Positions 25,435 to 37,372 of a stretch of 64,000 nucleotides of DNA are shown in pieces (the stretch's first letter is position 1; every line of letters begins with the position of its first letter). The stretch spans positions 1 to 64,000 of the forward strand of contig NZ_JACWFE010000025.1 of the NCBI RefSeq assembly GCF_019749375.1. The letters run 5' to 3'. A program made the translations under genes and the position numbers. The DNA is from Bacillus sp. S/N-304-OC-R1. GTDB taxonomy: Bacteria > Bacillota > Bacilli > Bacillales > Cytobacillaceae. Under the pieces are notes generated by a model, which did no database searches, was not told the DNA's origin, and saw only the letters and a list, made by a program, of their open reading frames with translations.

Positions 25435-26095
25435 TGAATGGTTTCCGAATGTTAAATGGGAAAAGATGTGGGAAGCAACAATAGAAACTCTTTATATGAC
25501 AAGCATCTCAGTGATTGCAACTTTCATTCTAGGCATTATTCTAGGCTTATTACTTTTTTTAACGTCAAAGGGAAATATATGGGAAAATGCGGTAGTTAAT
25601 AAAGTAATTAGTGCCATTGTTAATATATTTAGATCCATTCCATTCTTAATCCTTATCGTATTATTAATACCATTCACGATTTTCCTTATTGGTTCCATGA
25701 TAGGAGAGAATGCAGCACTTCCGGCACTTATTATTGGATCAGCCCCATTCTATGCAAGAATGGTTGAAATTGGTTTGAGAGAAATTGATAAAGGCGTTAT
25801 TGAGGCAGCAAAATCAATGGGTGCAAAAACAAGCACAATCATTTTTAAAGTATTATTACCAGAATCCATGCCTGCACTCGTTTCAGGTATCACGGTAACC
25901 GCAATTGCTTTAGTTGGTTATACAGCAATGGCTGGTGTAATCGGAGCAGGCGGACTAGGGAACTTGGCTTATTTAGAAGGCTTCCAAAGAAGCAGAAATG
26001 ATGTAACGCTTATGGCTACTATCATTATTCTTATTATCGTATTTATCATCCAATTTATTGGTGATGTAATAACAAGTAAATTAGACAAAAGATAA
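25427..26095 (+). CDS. metP: Methionine ABC transporter permease
   Basis: A 222-residue inner-membrane protein with five predicted helices. The EAA loop, EIDKGVIEAAKSMGAKTS around residue 130, docks to MetN. GGAGGTG lies 7 bases before the ATG, inside metN. Second gene of the metNPQ operon. Confidence 0.95.
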   Translation: MLNEWFPNVKWEKMWEATIETLYMTSISVIATFILGIILGLLLFLTSKGNIWENAVVNKVISAIVNIFRSIPFLILIVLLIPFTIFLIGSMIGENAALPALIIGSAPFYARMVEIGLREIDKGVIEAAKSMGAKTSTIIFKVLLPESMPALVSGITVTAIALVGYTAMAGVIGAGGLGNLAYLEGFQRSRNDVTLMATIIILIIVFIIQFIGDVITSKLDKR

Positions 26096-26107
26096 GGGGA
26101 GATTGTA

Positions 26108-26971
26108 ATGAAGAAAACATGGTTGTCACTTTTACTAACATTTGCATTAGTATTAGTACTTGCTGCATGTGGAACAAAGAAAGATGAAAAAGACAGCAGC
26201 AATGCAAGCGATGCAGGAGAAGGCGCGAAAACAGAAGAACTAACAAAATTAGTAGTTGGAGCATCTAATGTTCCTCACGCTGAAATTCTTGAAGAAGCAA
26301 AACCGTTATTAAAAGAAAAAGGTATTGACTTAAAAATCGTTACATTCCAAGATTATGTTCTTCCTAACAAAGCTCTAGAAGCTAAAGAAATTGATGCTAA
26401 CTATTTCCAACATGTTCCTTATTTAGAGAACCAAATTAAAGAAAACGGATATGATTTTGTTAATGCAGGCGGCGTTCATGTTGAGCCAATGGGTATTTAC
26501 TCCAAGAAATATAAGAGCTTAAGTGATCTTCCTGAAAATGCACATATTATTATTAGTAACTCAGTAGCTGAGCACGGACGTATTCTTTCTATTTTTGAAT
26601 CTCAAGGAGTTCTAAAGTTAAAAGAAGGCGTTGAAAAATCTGCAGCTACAATTGATGATATCGTTGAAAATCCAAAGAATTTAAAATTTGACACAGATTA
26701 TGAGCCATCATTATTACCGCAAATTTTTAACAATAATGAAGGCGATGCAGTTGTAATTAACTCAAACTATGCAATTGATGCTGGTCTGAACCCATTAAAG
26801 GATTCAATCGCAATTGAAGGCAGTGATTCTCCATACGTTAATATCATCGCTGTTCGCAAAGGCGATGAAAATAAAGAAACAATTAAAACTTTATTAGAAG
26901 TGCTTCATTCAGATGCAATTAAAAACTTTATCCTTAAAAAATATGATGGTGCAGTTGTTCCTGCATTCTAA
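26108..26971 (+). CDS. metQ: Methionine-binding lipoprotein
   Basis: A 287-residue NlpA-family lipoprotein with lipobox VLAAC (Cys 21). An acidic/Ser-rich linker to about residue 45 precedes the binding fold starting LVVGASNVPHAEILEEAKP. DANYFQHVPYL around residue 95 is a conserved ligand-site block. It delivers methionine (possibly D-methionine) to MetNP. Last gene of the operon. Confidence 0.95.
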   Translation: MKKTWLSLLLTFALVLVLAACGTKKDEKDSSNASDAGEGAKTEELTKLVVGASNVPHAEILEEAKPLLKEKGIDLKIVTFQDYVLPNKALEAKEIDANYFQHVPYLENQIKENGYDFVNAGGVHVEPMGIYSKKYKSLSDLPENAHIIISNSVAEHGRILSIFESQGVLKLKEGVEKSAATIDDIVENPKNLKFDTDYEPSLLPQIFNNNEGDAVVINSNYAIDAGLNPLKDSIAIEGSDSPYVNIIAVRKGDENKETIKTLLEVLHSDAIKNFILKKYDGAVVPAF

Positions 26972-26980
26972 TGTAAATGA

Positions 26981-27010
26981 AAAAATCGCCACTCTTGGCG
27001 ATTTTTTTTT
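26981..27010 (+). terminator. Terminator after metQ
   Basis: AAAATCGCC-ACTCTT-GGCGATTTT followed by a run of T. Confidence 0.9.
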
Positions 27011-27254
27011 GGACATAATTTCTACAAAATTATTTATTCTAAAGAATATAAACAATATTGTAAGAATGATGCGAATGTAAGCGTTTAACACGTCAAAAAT
27101 GACTATTTTTTATATAAAAATTTCTTGAAATTGTCTTTGTAATTCAGTAAATATCAGTGTAAAATCTTAACGTGAATTATAATTCGTGAAGATGAAAGGA
27201 TTGGTTTTTATTAACCAGCTGCACTTAAATTACACTACTGGAATGGAGAAAGCA

Positions 27255-27395
27255 ATGCGCGGCGCTCACGGTGTAGGCTACGCATTGTATAGTCAGAAGC
27301 ATGACGTCAGAATGAAGGTTGAGAAAAAGCGCCAGGAAGAATATGTAAAGAGCCAGCGCATGCTCGCGGATTTTGAAAGAAAGATTCATTCATAG
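27255..27395 (+). CDS. Small basic protein of unknown function
   Basis: A 46-residue ORF beginning MRGAHGVGYALYSQ, then a Lys/Arg/Glu-rich helical part. I do not recognise it. GGAG lies 6 bases before ATG 27255. The frame is open from a GTG at 27186, but no ribosome binding site fits there. It stands alone between metQ and the suf operon, and a good terminator follows, which supports it being transcribed. The charged C-terminal half could bind nucleic acid or protein; that is speculation. Confidence 0.5.
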   Translation: MRGAHGVGYALYSQKHDVRMKVEKKRQEEYVKSQRMLADFERKIHS

Positions 27396-27415
27396 AATCA
27401 AACATATATTAATGA

Positions 27416-27456
27416 AGAAAAGGGGATTCAGTTTTTGATGCTGATCCTCTTTTTGC
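27416..27456 (+). terminator. Terminator after the small ORF
   Basis: AGAAAAGGGGATTCAG pairs with CTGATCCTCTTTTT with one bulged base, ending in T residues. The rest of the 329-base gap to sufC (to 27724) holds the suf promoter candidate and otherwise nothing I can identify. Confidence 0.7.
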
Positions 27457-27613
27457 TCGTTTTTCCAAAAAAACTTCTTCGTTTTCATCTATACATGAAC
27501 AGAATGATAGAGGGAAATCTATACAGGTGAGCTGTAAAATGAAGCTTCGTATTCTTTGTATACATATCGTTCCACGTTTCCACTACACGCAAAGTGTTTA
27601 CTAGCTGAAAGAG

Positions 27614-27642
27614 TTGCTAATACTTTTCATTTGTTATAAGAT
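27614..27642 (+). promoter_or_regulatory. Candidate promoter of the suf operon
   Basis: TTGCTA at 27614-27619, 17 bases, TAAGAT at 27637-27642; only a moderate match to sigma-A. It lies 80 bases before sufC. Confidence 0.4.
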
Positions 27643-27724
27643 TGTAATGAGAATAAAATGAGAATAGAGGGTTGCGGCCATTTGCCGTAAGATAAAATCT
27701 TCTTTTATTGATGGAGGTATTGTA

Positions 27725-28510
27725 ATGGCAGGTTCTAAGTTAACAATTAATGATCTTCATGTTGAAATTGAAGGCAAAGAAATATTAAAAGGTGTAAATC
27801 TTGAAATTAAAGGCGGAGAAATCCATGCGATCATGGGACCGAACGGAACTGGAAAATCAACGCTTTCATCCGCTATCATGGGTCATCCGAAATATGAAGT
27901 GACAAAAGGAAGCGTTACTCTAGATGATGAAGATGTTCTTGAAATGGAAGTAGATGAGCGTGCTCGTGCAGGTCTGTTCTTAGCTATGCAATATCCAAGT
28001 GAAATTAGCGGAGTAACGAATGCAGATTTCTTACGTTCAGCTATTAACAGCCGTCAAGAGGAAGGAAACGAAATTTCATTAATGAAATTCATCCGTAAAA
28101 TGGACAGCCAAATGGAATTCCTTGAAATGGATCCAGATATGGCACAGCGCTACTTAAATGAAGGATTCTCCGGCGGTGAGAAAAAGCGTAATGAAATTCT
28201 TCAATTAATGATGCTTGAGCCAAAAATTGCAATCTTAGATGAAATTGATTCAGGTCTTGATATCGATGCATTAAAGGTTGTTTCTAAAGGAATTAACCAA
28301 ATGCGCGGAGAAGACTTCGGCTGCTTAATTATTACTCACTATCAACGTCTTCTAAACTACATTACACCTGACTTTGTACACGTAATGATGCAAGGACGCA
28401 TTGTAAAATCTGGTGGCCCAGAGCTTGCACAACGTTTAGAATCAGAAGGATATGACTGGATTAAAAAAGAGCTAGGTATTGAAGACGAAACGGTTGGCCA
28501 AGAAGCGTAA
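27725..28510 (+). CDS. sufC: Fe-S cluster assembly ATPase SufC
   Basis: A 261-residue soluble ABC-type ATPase. Walker A GPNGTGKST (about residue 38), signature FSGGEKKRNEI (about 150), Walker B KIAILDEIDSGLDID. It binds SufB and SufD in the cytoplasmic scaffold that builds Fe-S clusters. First gene of sufCDSUB, the Firmicute order. Confidence 0.96.
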   Translation: MAGSKLTINDLHVEIEGKEILKGVNLEIKGGEIHAIMGPNGTGKSTLSSAIMGHPKYEVTKGSVTLDDEDVLEMEVDERARAGLFLAMQYPSEISGVTNADFLRSAINSRQEEGNEISLMKFIRKMDSQMEFLEMDPDMAQRYLNEGFSGGEKKRNEILQLMMLEPKIAILDEIDSGLDIDALKVVSKGINQMRGEDFGCLIITHYQRLLNYITPDFVHVMMQGRIVKSGGPELAQRLESEGYDWIKKELGIEDETVGQEA

Positions 28511-28528
28511 TTGTTAGGAGGATCCATT

Positions 28529-31492
<2,964 letters not shown>

Positions 31493-31539
31493 TGTAAGTG
31501 CCTTGCACACGCTTGACACTTTTAAGGAGGAATACGACG

Positions 31540-32937
31540 ATGGCAAAGAAGATGCCTGAGATCGGCGATTACAAATATGGTTTTGCCGACAAAGACGTTT
31601 CCATTTTCCGATCAAAACGCGGATTGACAAAAGAAATTGTTGAAGAAATTTCAAAAATGAAGGAAGAGCCGCAATGGATGCTAGACTTCCGTTTAAAATC
31701 ATTAGAGCATTTCTACAGCATGCCTATGCCGCAATGGGGCGGAGATTTAGCGTCATTAAACTTTGATGAAATTACGTACTATGTAAAACCATCTGAAAAG
31801 ACAGAGCGCTCTTGGGATGAAGTACCTGAAGAAATCAAGCAAACGTTTGATAAGCTAGGTATCCCAGAAGCTGAGCAAAAATATTTAGCAGGGGTTTCTG
31901 CTCAATACGAATCAGAGGTTGTTTACCATAACATGCAGGAAGATCTTGAAGCACAAGGAATCGTATTTAAAGATACAGATTCTGCACTACGTGAAAATGA
32001 AGATATTTTCCGTGAGCACTGGGCAAAAGTAATTCCTCCAACAGACAATAAATTTGCTGCTCTCAACTCAGCTGTTTGGTCTGGCGGATCTTTCATCTAT
32101 GTTCCAAAAGGAATTAAGGTTGAAACGCCATTACAGGCTTATTTCCGTATCAACTCTGAGAACATGGGTCAATTTGAGCGTACATTAATTATTGTTGATG
32201 AAGGCGCACATGTTCACTATGTAGAAGGCTGTACAGCTCCTGTTTACACAACAAACTCACTTCACAGTGCAGTTGTTGAAATCATCATTAAGAAGGATGC
32301 TTATTGCCGATATACAACAATCCAAAACTGGGCTAACAACGTATATAACCTTGTTACGAAGCGTGCCGTTTGTGAAGCAAATGCGACAATGGAATGGATT
32401 GACGGTAACATTGGCTCTAAGTTAACAATGAAGTATCCAGCAGTTATTCTTAAAGGAGAAGGCGCTCGTGGAATGACACTTTCTATTGCATTAGCAGGTA
32501 AAGGTCAGCACCAGGATGCAGGGGCGAAAATGATCCACCTAGCTCCAAACACTTCTTCTACGATCGTATCTAAATCGATCTCTAAACAAGGCGGTAAAGT
32601 AACATATCGTGGAATCGTTCAATTCGGACGCAAAGCGGATGGTGCACGTGCTAACATCGAATGTGATACGTTAATTATGGATAACCAATCAACTTCTGAT
32701 ACAATTCCATACAATGAAATCATGAACGATAATATCTCTTTAGAGCACGAAGCAAAAGTTTCTAAAGTATCTGAAGAGCAATTATTCTACCTTATGAGCC
32801 GTGGGATTTCAGAAGAAGAAGCAACTGAAATGATCGTAATGGGCTTCATCGAGCCATTTACAAAAGAGCTTCCAATGGAATATGCGGTTGAAATGAACCG
32901 TTTAATCAAGTTCGAAATGGAAGGCTCTATTGGTTAA
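31540..32937 (+). CDS. sufB: Fe-S cluster assembly protein SufB
   Basis: A 465-residue scaffold subunit that nucleates the cluster with SufC and SufD. Conserved blocks include [15 protein letters not shown] around residue 180, [12 protein letters not shown] with the conserved Cys around 225, and [18 protein letters not shown] near the C-terminus. ATG 31540 follows AAGGAGG. The last gene of the suf operon; a strong terminator follows. Confidence 0.96.
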   Translation: MAKKMPEIGDYKYGFADKDVSIFRSKRGLTKEIVEEISKMKEEPQWMLDFRLKSLEHFYSMPMPQWGGDLASLNFDEITYYVKPSEKTERSWDEVPEEIKQTFDKLGIPEAEQKYLAGVSAQYESEVVYHNMQEDLEAQGIVFKDTDSALRENEDIFREHWAKVIPPTDNKFAALNSAVWSGGSFIYVPKGIKVETPLQAYFRINSENMGQFERTLIIVDEGAHVHYVEGCTAPVYTTNSLHSAVVEIIIKKDAYCRYTTIQNWANNVYNLVTKRAVCEANATMEWIDGNIGSKLTMKYPAVILKGEGARGMTLSIALAGKGQHQDAGAKMIHLAPNTSSTIVSKSISKQGGKVTYRGIVQFGRKADGARANIECDTLIMDNQSTSDTIPYNEIMNDNISLEHEAKVSKVSEEQLFYLMSRGISEEEATEMIVMGFIEPFTKELPMEYAVEMNRLIKFEMEGSIG

Positions 32938-32947
32938 TAAACTTATC

Positions 32948-32978
32948 TCCGCTTACCTATAAGGTAGGCGGATTTTTT
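32948..32978 (+). terminator. Terminator after the suf operon
   Basis: TCCGCTTACCT-ATA-AGGTAGGCGGA (one G:U) followed by TTTTTT. Confidence 0.92.
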
Positions 32979-33005
32979 AAATCTATTTATTGAGGAGGTG
33001 GAACC

Positions 33006-33851
33006 ATGATTTTAATCGGTGTTACCGGATGGGGGGACCATGATAGCCTGTACACACATAATATTTCACCACGTGAAAAATTAAAGGAATATAGTGGCTA
33101 TTTTCCAACTGTAGAGGTAGATTCGACCTTCTATGCCGTTCAGCCCAAGCGTAATTCAGAAAAATGGGTGAGAGACACACCCGACACATTTCAGTTTATT
33201 GTTAAGGCATATCAAGGGATGACAGGGCATGAACGAGGGGAGATTCCTTTTCAGGATAAAGATGAAATGTTCAAGGTCTTTAAAGAGTCACTTCAGCCAT
33301 ATATTGAAGGAAATAAATTAGCAATGGTGTTATTCCAGTTTCCACCTTGGTTTGACTGCAAAAAACAGAATGTGCATTATTTGCGCTGGTGTAAAGAAAA
33401 GATGGGGGATCTACCCTGTGCACTTGAATTTAGGCACCAATCATGGTTCAAACCTGAATATAAGGATAAAACATTAGAATTTATGAAAAGTGAAAACTGG
33501 ATTCATTCCATTTGTGATGAGCCTCAAGCAGGGGAAGGATCAATACCCGCTGTACTTGATACTCTGGGAAACGATAAAGTGCTTGTTCGTTTTCATGGCA
33601 GAAATAATCATGGATGGCAAAAGAAAAACGCCGAGAATTGGCGGGAGGTAAGATATTTATACCGCTATAATCATCAAGAGCTTCTAGAATGGGCTGAACA
33701 CATAAAACAATTAAAGCGAAGCAGTAAAAATGTTTATATTGTATTTAACAATAACTCTGGCGGAGACGCAGCTGATAACGCGAAGCAGCTCATTGATTTA
33801 ATGGATATAGAATATAATGATTTAGCACCTCGGCAATTGAATTTATTTTAA
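33006..33851 (+). CDS. yunF: DUF72 family protein (YunF-like)
   Basis: A 281-residue TIM-barrel-like protein. The N-terminal GVTGWGDH and VEVDSTFYAVQPKRNSEKW blocks are the DUF72 signature, and CALEFRHQSWF around residue 140 is also conserved. Function is unknown in the family. Starts after GAGGAGG. The symbol is from similarity to YunF in the B. subtilis neighbourhood; no operon partner. Confidence 0.85.
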   Translation: MILIGVTGWGDHDSLYTHNISPREKLKEYSGYFPTVEVDSTFYAVQPKRNSEKWVRDTPDTFQFIVKAYQGMTGHERGEIPFQDKDEMFKVFKESLQPYIEGNKLAMVLFQFPPWFDCKKQNVHYLRWCKEKMGDLPCALEFRHQSWFKPEYKDKTLEFMKSENWIHSICDEPQAGEGSIPAVLDTLGNDKVLVRFHGRNNHGWQKKNAENWREVRYLYRYNHQELLEWAEHIKQLKRSSKNVYIVFNNNSGGDAADNAKQLIDLMDIEYNDLAPRQLNLF

Positions 33852-33860
33852 TTCTCCTTA

Positions 33861-33897
33861 AAGCAATCGGTCTTATCCGATTGCTCTCGTCTTTTAT
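33861..33897 (+). terminator. Terminator after yunF
   Basis: GCAATCGG-TCTTAT-CCGATTGC followed by TCTCGTCTTTT. Confidence 0.65.
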
Positions 33898-33999
33898 CTC
33901 TCCTTTGTAATTTTTCAAGTATTATCGATTTTATTTAGAATACACATTTCCATTCTCCGTGCATACGTTGTTAAGGGAAAGGAAAGGAGTGTTTATTCA

Positions 34000-34302
34000 T
34001 TGATTGATTTAAAACCGATAGACATTCAGGGGCACTCATTTCAATGTGTCTCGGTACAATTGCCAAAAACAAATTTACTTGTCGTTACAAATGATAAAGG
34101 ATATATAATGTGTGGTGCTCTTGACGTAGCCTTATTAAATGAAAAGCTGAAAGATCGAAAAGTTATTGCCGGAAGAGCGGTGGGAGTTAAAACGATCGAA
34201 CAGCTTTTAGATGCACCGCTGGAATCTGTCACATATGAAGCGGAAGCTTTAGGTATTCATAAAGGAATGATTGGAAGAGAAGCTCTTCTAAAGATGATTT
34301 AG
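34000..34302 (+). CDS. yunC: YunC family protein (DUF1805)
   Basis: A 100-residue cytoplasmic protein. Conserved blocks are LLVVTNDKGYIMCGALDV (about residue 27) and AGRAVGVKTIEQLLDAP (about 57). Function unknown. TTG start after GGAAAGGAG. Terminated by a hairpin at 34302-34329. Confidence 0.88.
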   Translation: MIDLKPIDIQGHSFQCVSVQLPKTNLLVVTNDKGYIMCGALDVALLNEKLKDRKVIAGRAVGVKTIEQLLDAPLESVTYEAEALGIHKGMIGREALLKMI

Positions 34303-34329
34303 GCATGCCACAATGGGTGCCTTTTTTTA
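34302..34329 (+). terminator. Terminator after yunC
   Basis: AGGCA/TGCCT outer stem with inner CCA/TGG, followed by TTTTTT. Confidence 0.75.
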
Positions 34330-34541
34330 ATACATACTGTCCAGATTTGATTAACAAGGCAATTCACAAAAAGATTGACTAAAAAAATTTAAAAAAGGAC
34401 TATTGTAGGTTGAAATCCGTATAGTTAAAAGGTTAATGTAGAAATAATAGGAAAAATGTCGTAAAAAGTAGAAAAATATTCCGAATAAGGAATGATGGAA
34501 ATCCAAAAATGGAAATATTGCAATGAAATTAGGTGTAATCA

Positions 34542-35624
34542 ATGAGACTAGTTGCAACATCATATGTAGAAGCTGGAGCAGTCCTAGCAAAAGCTATTTA
34601 CAATGAAAAGGGACAAATATTAGTAAATGCAGGAATCACTTTAAAAGAAAAGATGATCGAGCGCCTTCAAGAATTAGGAATTAGTTATATATTTATTAAA
34701 GAAGAAGGAACCGAAGACATTGAGTATAATGAGACAATTTCGGATTCTACTCGCAGAGAAGCAATTCAGACTATTAGCAGCACATTTGAGCAAATCCAAA
34801 AAGATCCAAAGCTAACCAGTTCCTTTGTTGTAGAGAAAGCATCCAAAAGATTTTCTGATATTATACGCCACTTATTAACTGAGATAAGAGAGAAACAGGA
34901 TTTATTAAATCTTCTTTCTGATGCGTTTACCCATGATAATTATATTTTTATGCATTCTCTTAATGTCACATTATATTCACTTGCCATTGGAATGCAGTTA
35001 AAGCTCACACCAAAGGAACTTGAGACGTTAGGATTAGGGGCAATATTTCATGATATAGGGAAACTTAAAGTACCTCTTGATGTATTATTAAAGCCTGATA
35101 AGCTGACAGATAGTGAATATGAGGACATAAAGAAACATACTGAGGAAGGTTTTGAGATTTTAAGGAAAGTACATTCCATCCCTCTTCTAGTTGCCCATTG
35201 CGCCTACCAGCATCATGAACGAATGAATGGTTCAGGATATCCGAGGGGGATAGCAGGGTCAGATATTCATTATTTCGGAAAAATTATAGCAGTTGCAGAT
35301 GTTTTTGATGCGATTACGTCAAATCGAGTTTATCGAAAAGCAATGCTACCAAGTGAAGGGCTTGAAATTCTTTATTCAGGTTCGGGTACGTTATTTGATC
35401 AAAAGGTAATTGAAGCATTTAGGCTCGCTGTCGCTATATATCCTGTTGGGTTATCAGTTGTTCTAAATGACGGAAGAAGAGGAATTGTTTCAGGACAAAA
35501 CACAGGCTACGGTGATCGTCCACTCATAAGGATATTAGAGGAAAGCGGAGTCAAGGTTACTCCTTACGAGATTGATCTGAAGAATGAGTTAAGTGTCGTT
35601 ATTATAAGCTGTGACACCGAATGA
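34542..35624 (+). CDS. HD-GYP domain protein, putative c-di-GMP phosphodiesterase
   Basis: A 360-residue protein. Residues 1-120 are a helical N-terminal region (SYVEAGAVLAKAIYNEKGQ) without a recognised sensor. From about 135 the HD-GYP domain has the metal-site FHDIGKLKVP, the second-His block HCAYQHHERMNGSGYPRG with the GYP, and ADVFDAITSNRVYRKAM. The key residues are intact, so it should hydrolyse cyclic di-GMP; other cyclic dinucleotides are possible. A C-terminal tail (from about 300) is of unknown role. It complements the EAL protein at 45.0 kb. Confidence 0.92.
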   Translation: MRLVATSYVEAGAVLAKAIYNEKGQILVNAGITLKEKMIERLQELGISYIFIKEEGTEDIEYNETISDSTRREAIQTISSTFEQIQKDPKLTSSFVVEKASKRFSDIIRHLLTEIREKQDLLNLLSDAFTHDNYIFMHSLNVTLYSLAIGMQLKLTPKELETLGLGAIFHDIGKLKVPLDVLLKPDKLTDSEYEDIKKHTEEGFEILRKVHSIPLLVAHCAYQHHERMNGSGYPRGIAGSDIHYFGKIIAVADVFDAITSNRVYRKAMLPSEGLEILYSGSGTLFDQKVIEAFRLAVAIYPVGLSVVLNDGRRGIVSGQNTGYGDRPLIRILEESGVKVTPYEIDLKNELSVVIISCDTE

Positions 35625-35656
35625 AAGTAATAATTTTAATTAACATAGCTATTATT

Positions 35657-35690
35657 AAAGGCCTTCCTTATATTAAGGAGGTTTTTTTGA
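35657..35690 (+). terminator. Terminator after the HD-GYP gene
   Basis: GGCCTTCCTTA-TAT-TAAGGAGGTT followed by TTTTTTT; the stem has one mismatch. Confidence 0.75.
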
Positions 35691-35802
35691 ATTTAATTAC
35701 ATTCAGGGATATAATTTGCATAATTTGTACGAAAAAAGACTATATGTCAAATGAACTATCAATATTTTTTTGAAAAAATATTATTATTGCCAAAATAATG
35801 TT

Positions 35803-35831
35803 TTGACAGACTAATCGAAAAATAATATACT
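35803..35831 (+). promoter_or_regulatory. Sigma-A promoter of livK
   Basis: TTGACA at 35803-35808, 17 bases, TATACT at 35826-35831. This is the strongest promoter match in the window. Confidence 0.85.
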
Positions 35832-35848
35832 ATGTTTATATTAAATCA

Positions 35849-35970
35849 AATAGTCAGAAATATTCAAATTCCTAATATATTTGTTTAAATTAGGAAATTT
35901 GGCTGACTTACATAGGAAGCAATCAGATAGATTATTCTAATCTTGTAATCTAGCTTATGATACCTTCCTG
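35849..35970 (+). promoter_or_regulatory. Structured leader of livK with possible CodY site
   Basis: The 187 bases between the -10 box and livK contain two nested stems. Outer AGTCAG (35852) pairs with CTGACT (35903), with inner AAATTCCTAAT / ATTAGGAAATTT. Then AGGAAG (35914) pairs with CTTCCT (35964), with inner TAGATTA / TAATCTA (35928, 35946). AATAGTCAGAAATAT at 35849-35863 agrees at 11 of 15 positions with the CodY box AATTTTCWGAAAATT and lies at about +15. No known riboswitch was recognised. Confidence 0.5.
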
Positions 35971-36018
35971 CGTTTTGAATAGTTAGAACAATCAGATAAG
36001 AGAAAAGGGGGAAAACAA

Positions 36019-37221
36019 ATGGTTTTCAAAAAGAAATTAACATCAGTCGTTATGGCAACAACATTGATGGCTGGTATTCTAGCTGGCTGCAGCGGCAGCA
36101 AAGATGCCGGTTCAGAGTCTTCAGGCTCAAAGGGCGGCGGAGATACTATTAAAATTGGTGCAAACTTAGAGCTATCAGGAGCTGTTGCATCATATGGATC
36201 AGGTATTGCAGCGGGGGTTGATTTAGCAGTTGATGAAATCAACGCAGCTGGCGGTGTAGATGGCAAGAAAATTGAACTTATCAAAGTTGATAATAAATCA
36301 GATGCAGCTGAGGCAACAAACGCTGCCATTAAATTAACAAGCCAAGATAAAGTTACAGCGATTATTGGAGCGGCAACAAGCGGTAATACTGTAGCTCAAG
36401 CGCAAATTGCTAACGATAACAAGACTGTACTTATCTCTCCATCTGGAACAAGCCCAACTGTAACAGTTCGTGAGGATGGTTCTGTTAATGAGTACGTTTT
36501 CCGTACTGCATTTATTGATCCGTTCCAAGGAACAGTTGCAGCTAACTTTGCTCTAAACGATGCAAATGTAAAAAATGCAGCAATCTTTGCAGATAATGCA
36601 AGTGATTATGCAAAGGGTCTTGCAGCTTCATTTAAAGAAACATTTGAAAAAGCTGGAGGCAAAATCGTTTCTTCTGAGTCATATGTTGCTAAGGATACAG
36701 ACTTCCGTTCAACATTAACTCGTATTAAAGCAGCAAATCCGGAGTTCATTTTCATTCCAGGATACTATGAAGAAGTTGGTCTAATCGTTAAGCAAGCTAG
36801 AGAAATGGGTATTACTGTTCCGTTAATGGGAGCAGATGGCTGGGATTCTCCTAAGCTAGTTGAATTAGCTGGTCCAGATGCATTGAATAATACATTCATC
36901 ATCAACCACTACTCTGCTGAAGATCAAGATGCAACAATTCAAAAGTTTGTTAAAGCTTTCGGAGATAAGTACGATGGCAAAACACCAGATGCATTTAATG
37001 CACTTGGCTATGACACAGTTTACATGTTAGTTGACGCAATGAAGCGTGCTGGAACAACTTCTGATTCAGAAAAAATTAAAGATGCTCTTGCAGCAACAAA
37101 AGATTTAGCTTTAATCACTGGTACAATCACTGTTGATAAGAATCATCACTTAATTAAATCAGCAACTGTTCTAGAGTATGTTGATGGTAAGCAAAAATTC
37201 AAAACAAAAGTTAATCCTTAA
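36019..37221 (+). CDS. livK: Branched-chain amino acid ABC transporter substrate-binding lipoprotein
   Basis: A 400-residue lipoprotein with lipobox ILAGC (Cys 25) and a Gly/Ser-rich linker. The Leu/Ile/Val-type binding fold starts at IKIGANLELSG and has SGNTVAQAQIAND and LISPSGTSPTVT blocks. Ligand could be branched-chain amino acids or another amide-type molecule. A hairpin follows the stop, so expression of the downstream permease genes may be lower. Ribosome site AAGGGGG. Confidence 0.92.
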   Translation: MVFKKKLTSVVMATTLMAGILAGCSGSKDAGSESSGSKGGGDTIKIGANLELSGAVASYGSGIAAGVDLAVDEINAAGGVDGKKIELIKVDNKSDAAEATNAAIKLTSQDKVTAIIGAATSGNTVAQAQIANDNKTVLISPSGTSPTVTVREDGSVNEYVFRTAFIDPFQGTVAANFALNDANVKNAAIFADNASDYAKGLAASFKETFEKAGGKIVSSESYVAKDTDFRSTLTRIKAANPEFIFIPGYYEEVGLIVKQAREMGITVPLMGADGWDSPKLVELAGPDALNNTFIINHYSAEDQDATIQKFVKAFGDKYDGKTPDAFNALGYDTVYMLVDAMKRAGTTSDSEKIKDALAATKDLALITGTITVDKNHHLIKSATVLEYVDGKQKFKTKVNP

Positions 37222-37236
37222 GATTAACCTAGAAAG

Positions 37237-37266
37237 TGGGGGGATTATCCTATCCTCCCATTTTCC
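37237..37266 (+). terminator. Intercistronic (attenuating) terminator between livK and livH
   Basis: TGGGGGGAT pairs with ATCCTCCCA across one mismatch, followed by TTTTC. Partial read-through would make more binding protein than channel, a common arrangement. Confidence 0.65.
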
Positions 37267-37311
37267 ATTCCCAATGGTAAAAAAATTAGGGAATTCTGTC
37301 GAAAGTTGTAA

Positions 37312-37355
37312 AGTCTTGTGCTTGACGATGCTGGACAAGGCGCTTCCGCTTTTCT
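37312..37355. repeat. Dispersed repeat, partial copy C
   Basis: AGTCTTGTGCTTGACGATGC and GGACAAGGCGCTTCCGCTTT match the right half of copy A; the left half is absent. It sits in the livK-livH gap just before the livH ribosome binding site. Confidence 0.7.
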
Positions 37356-37372
37356 AAAAAGGAGTGAGAGTT

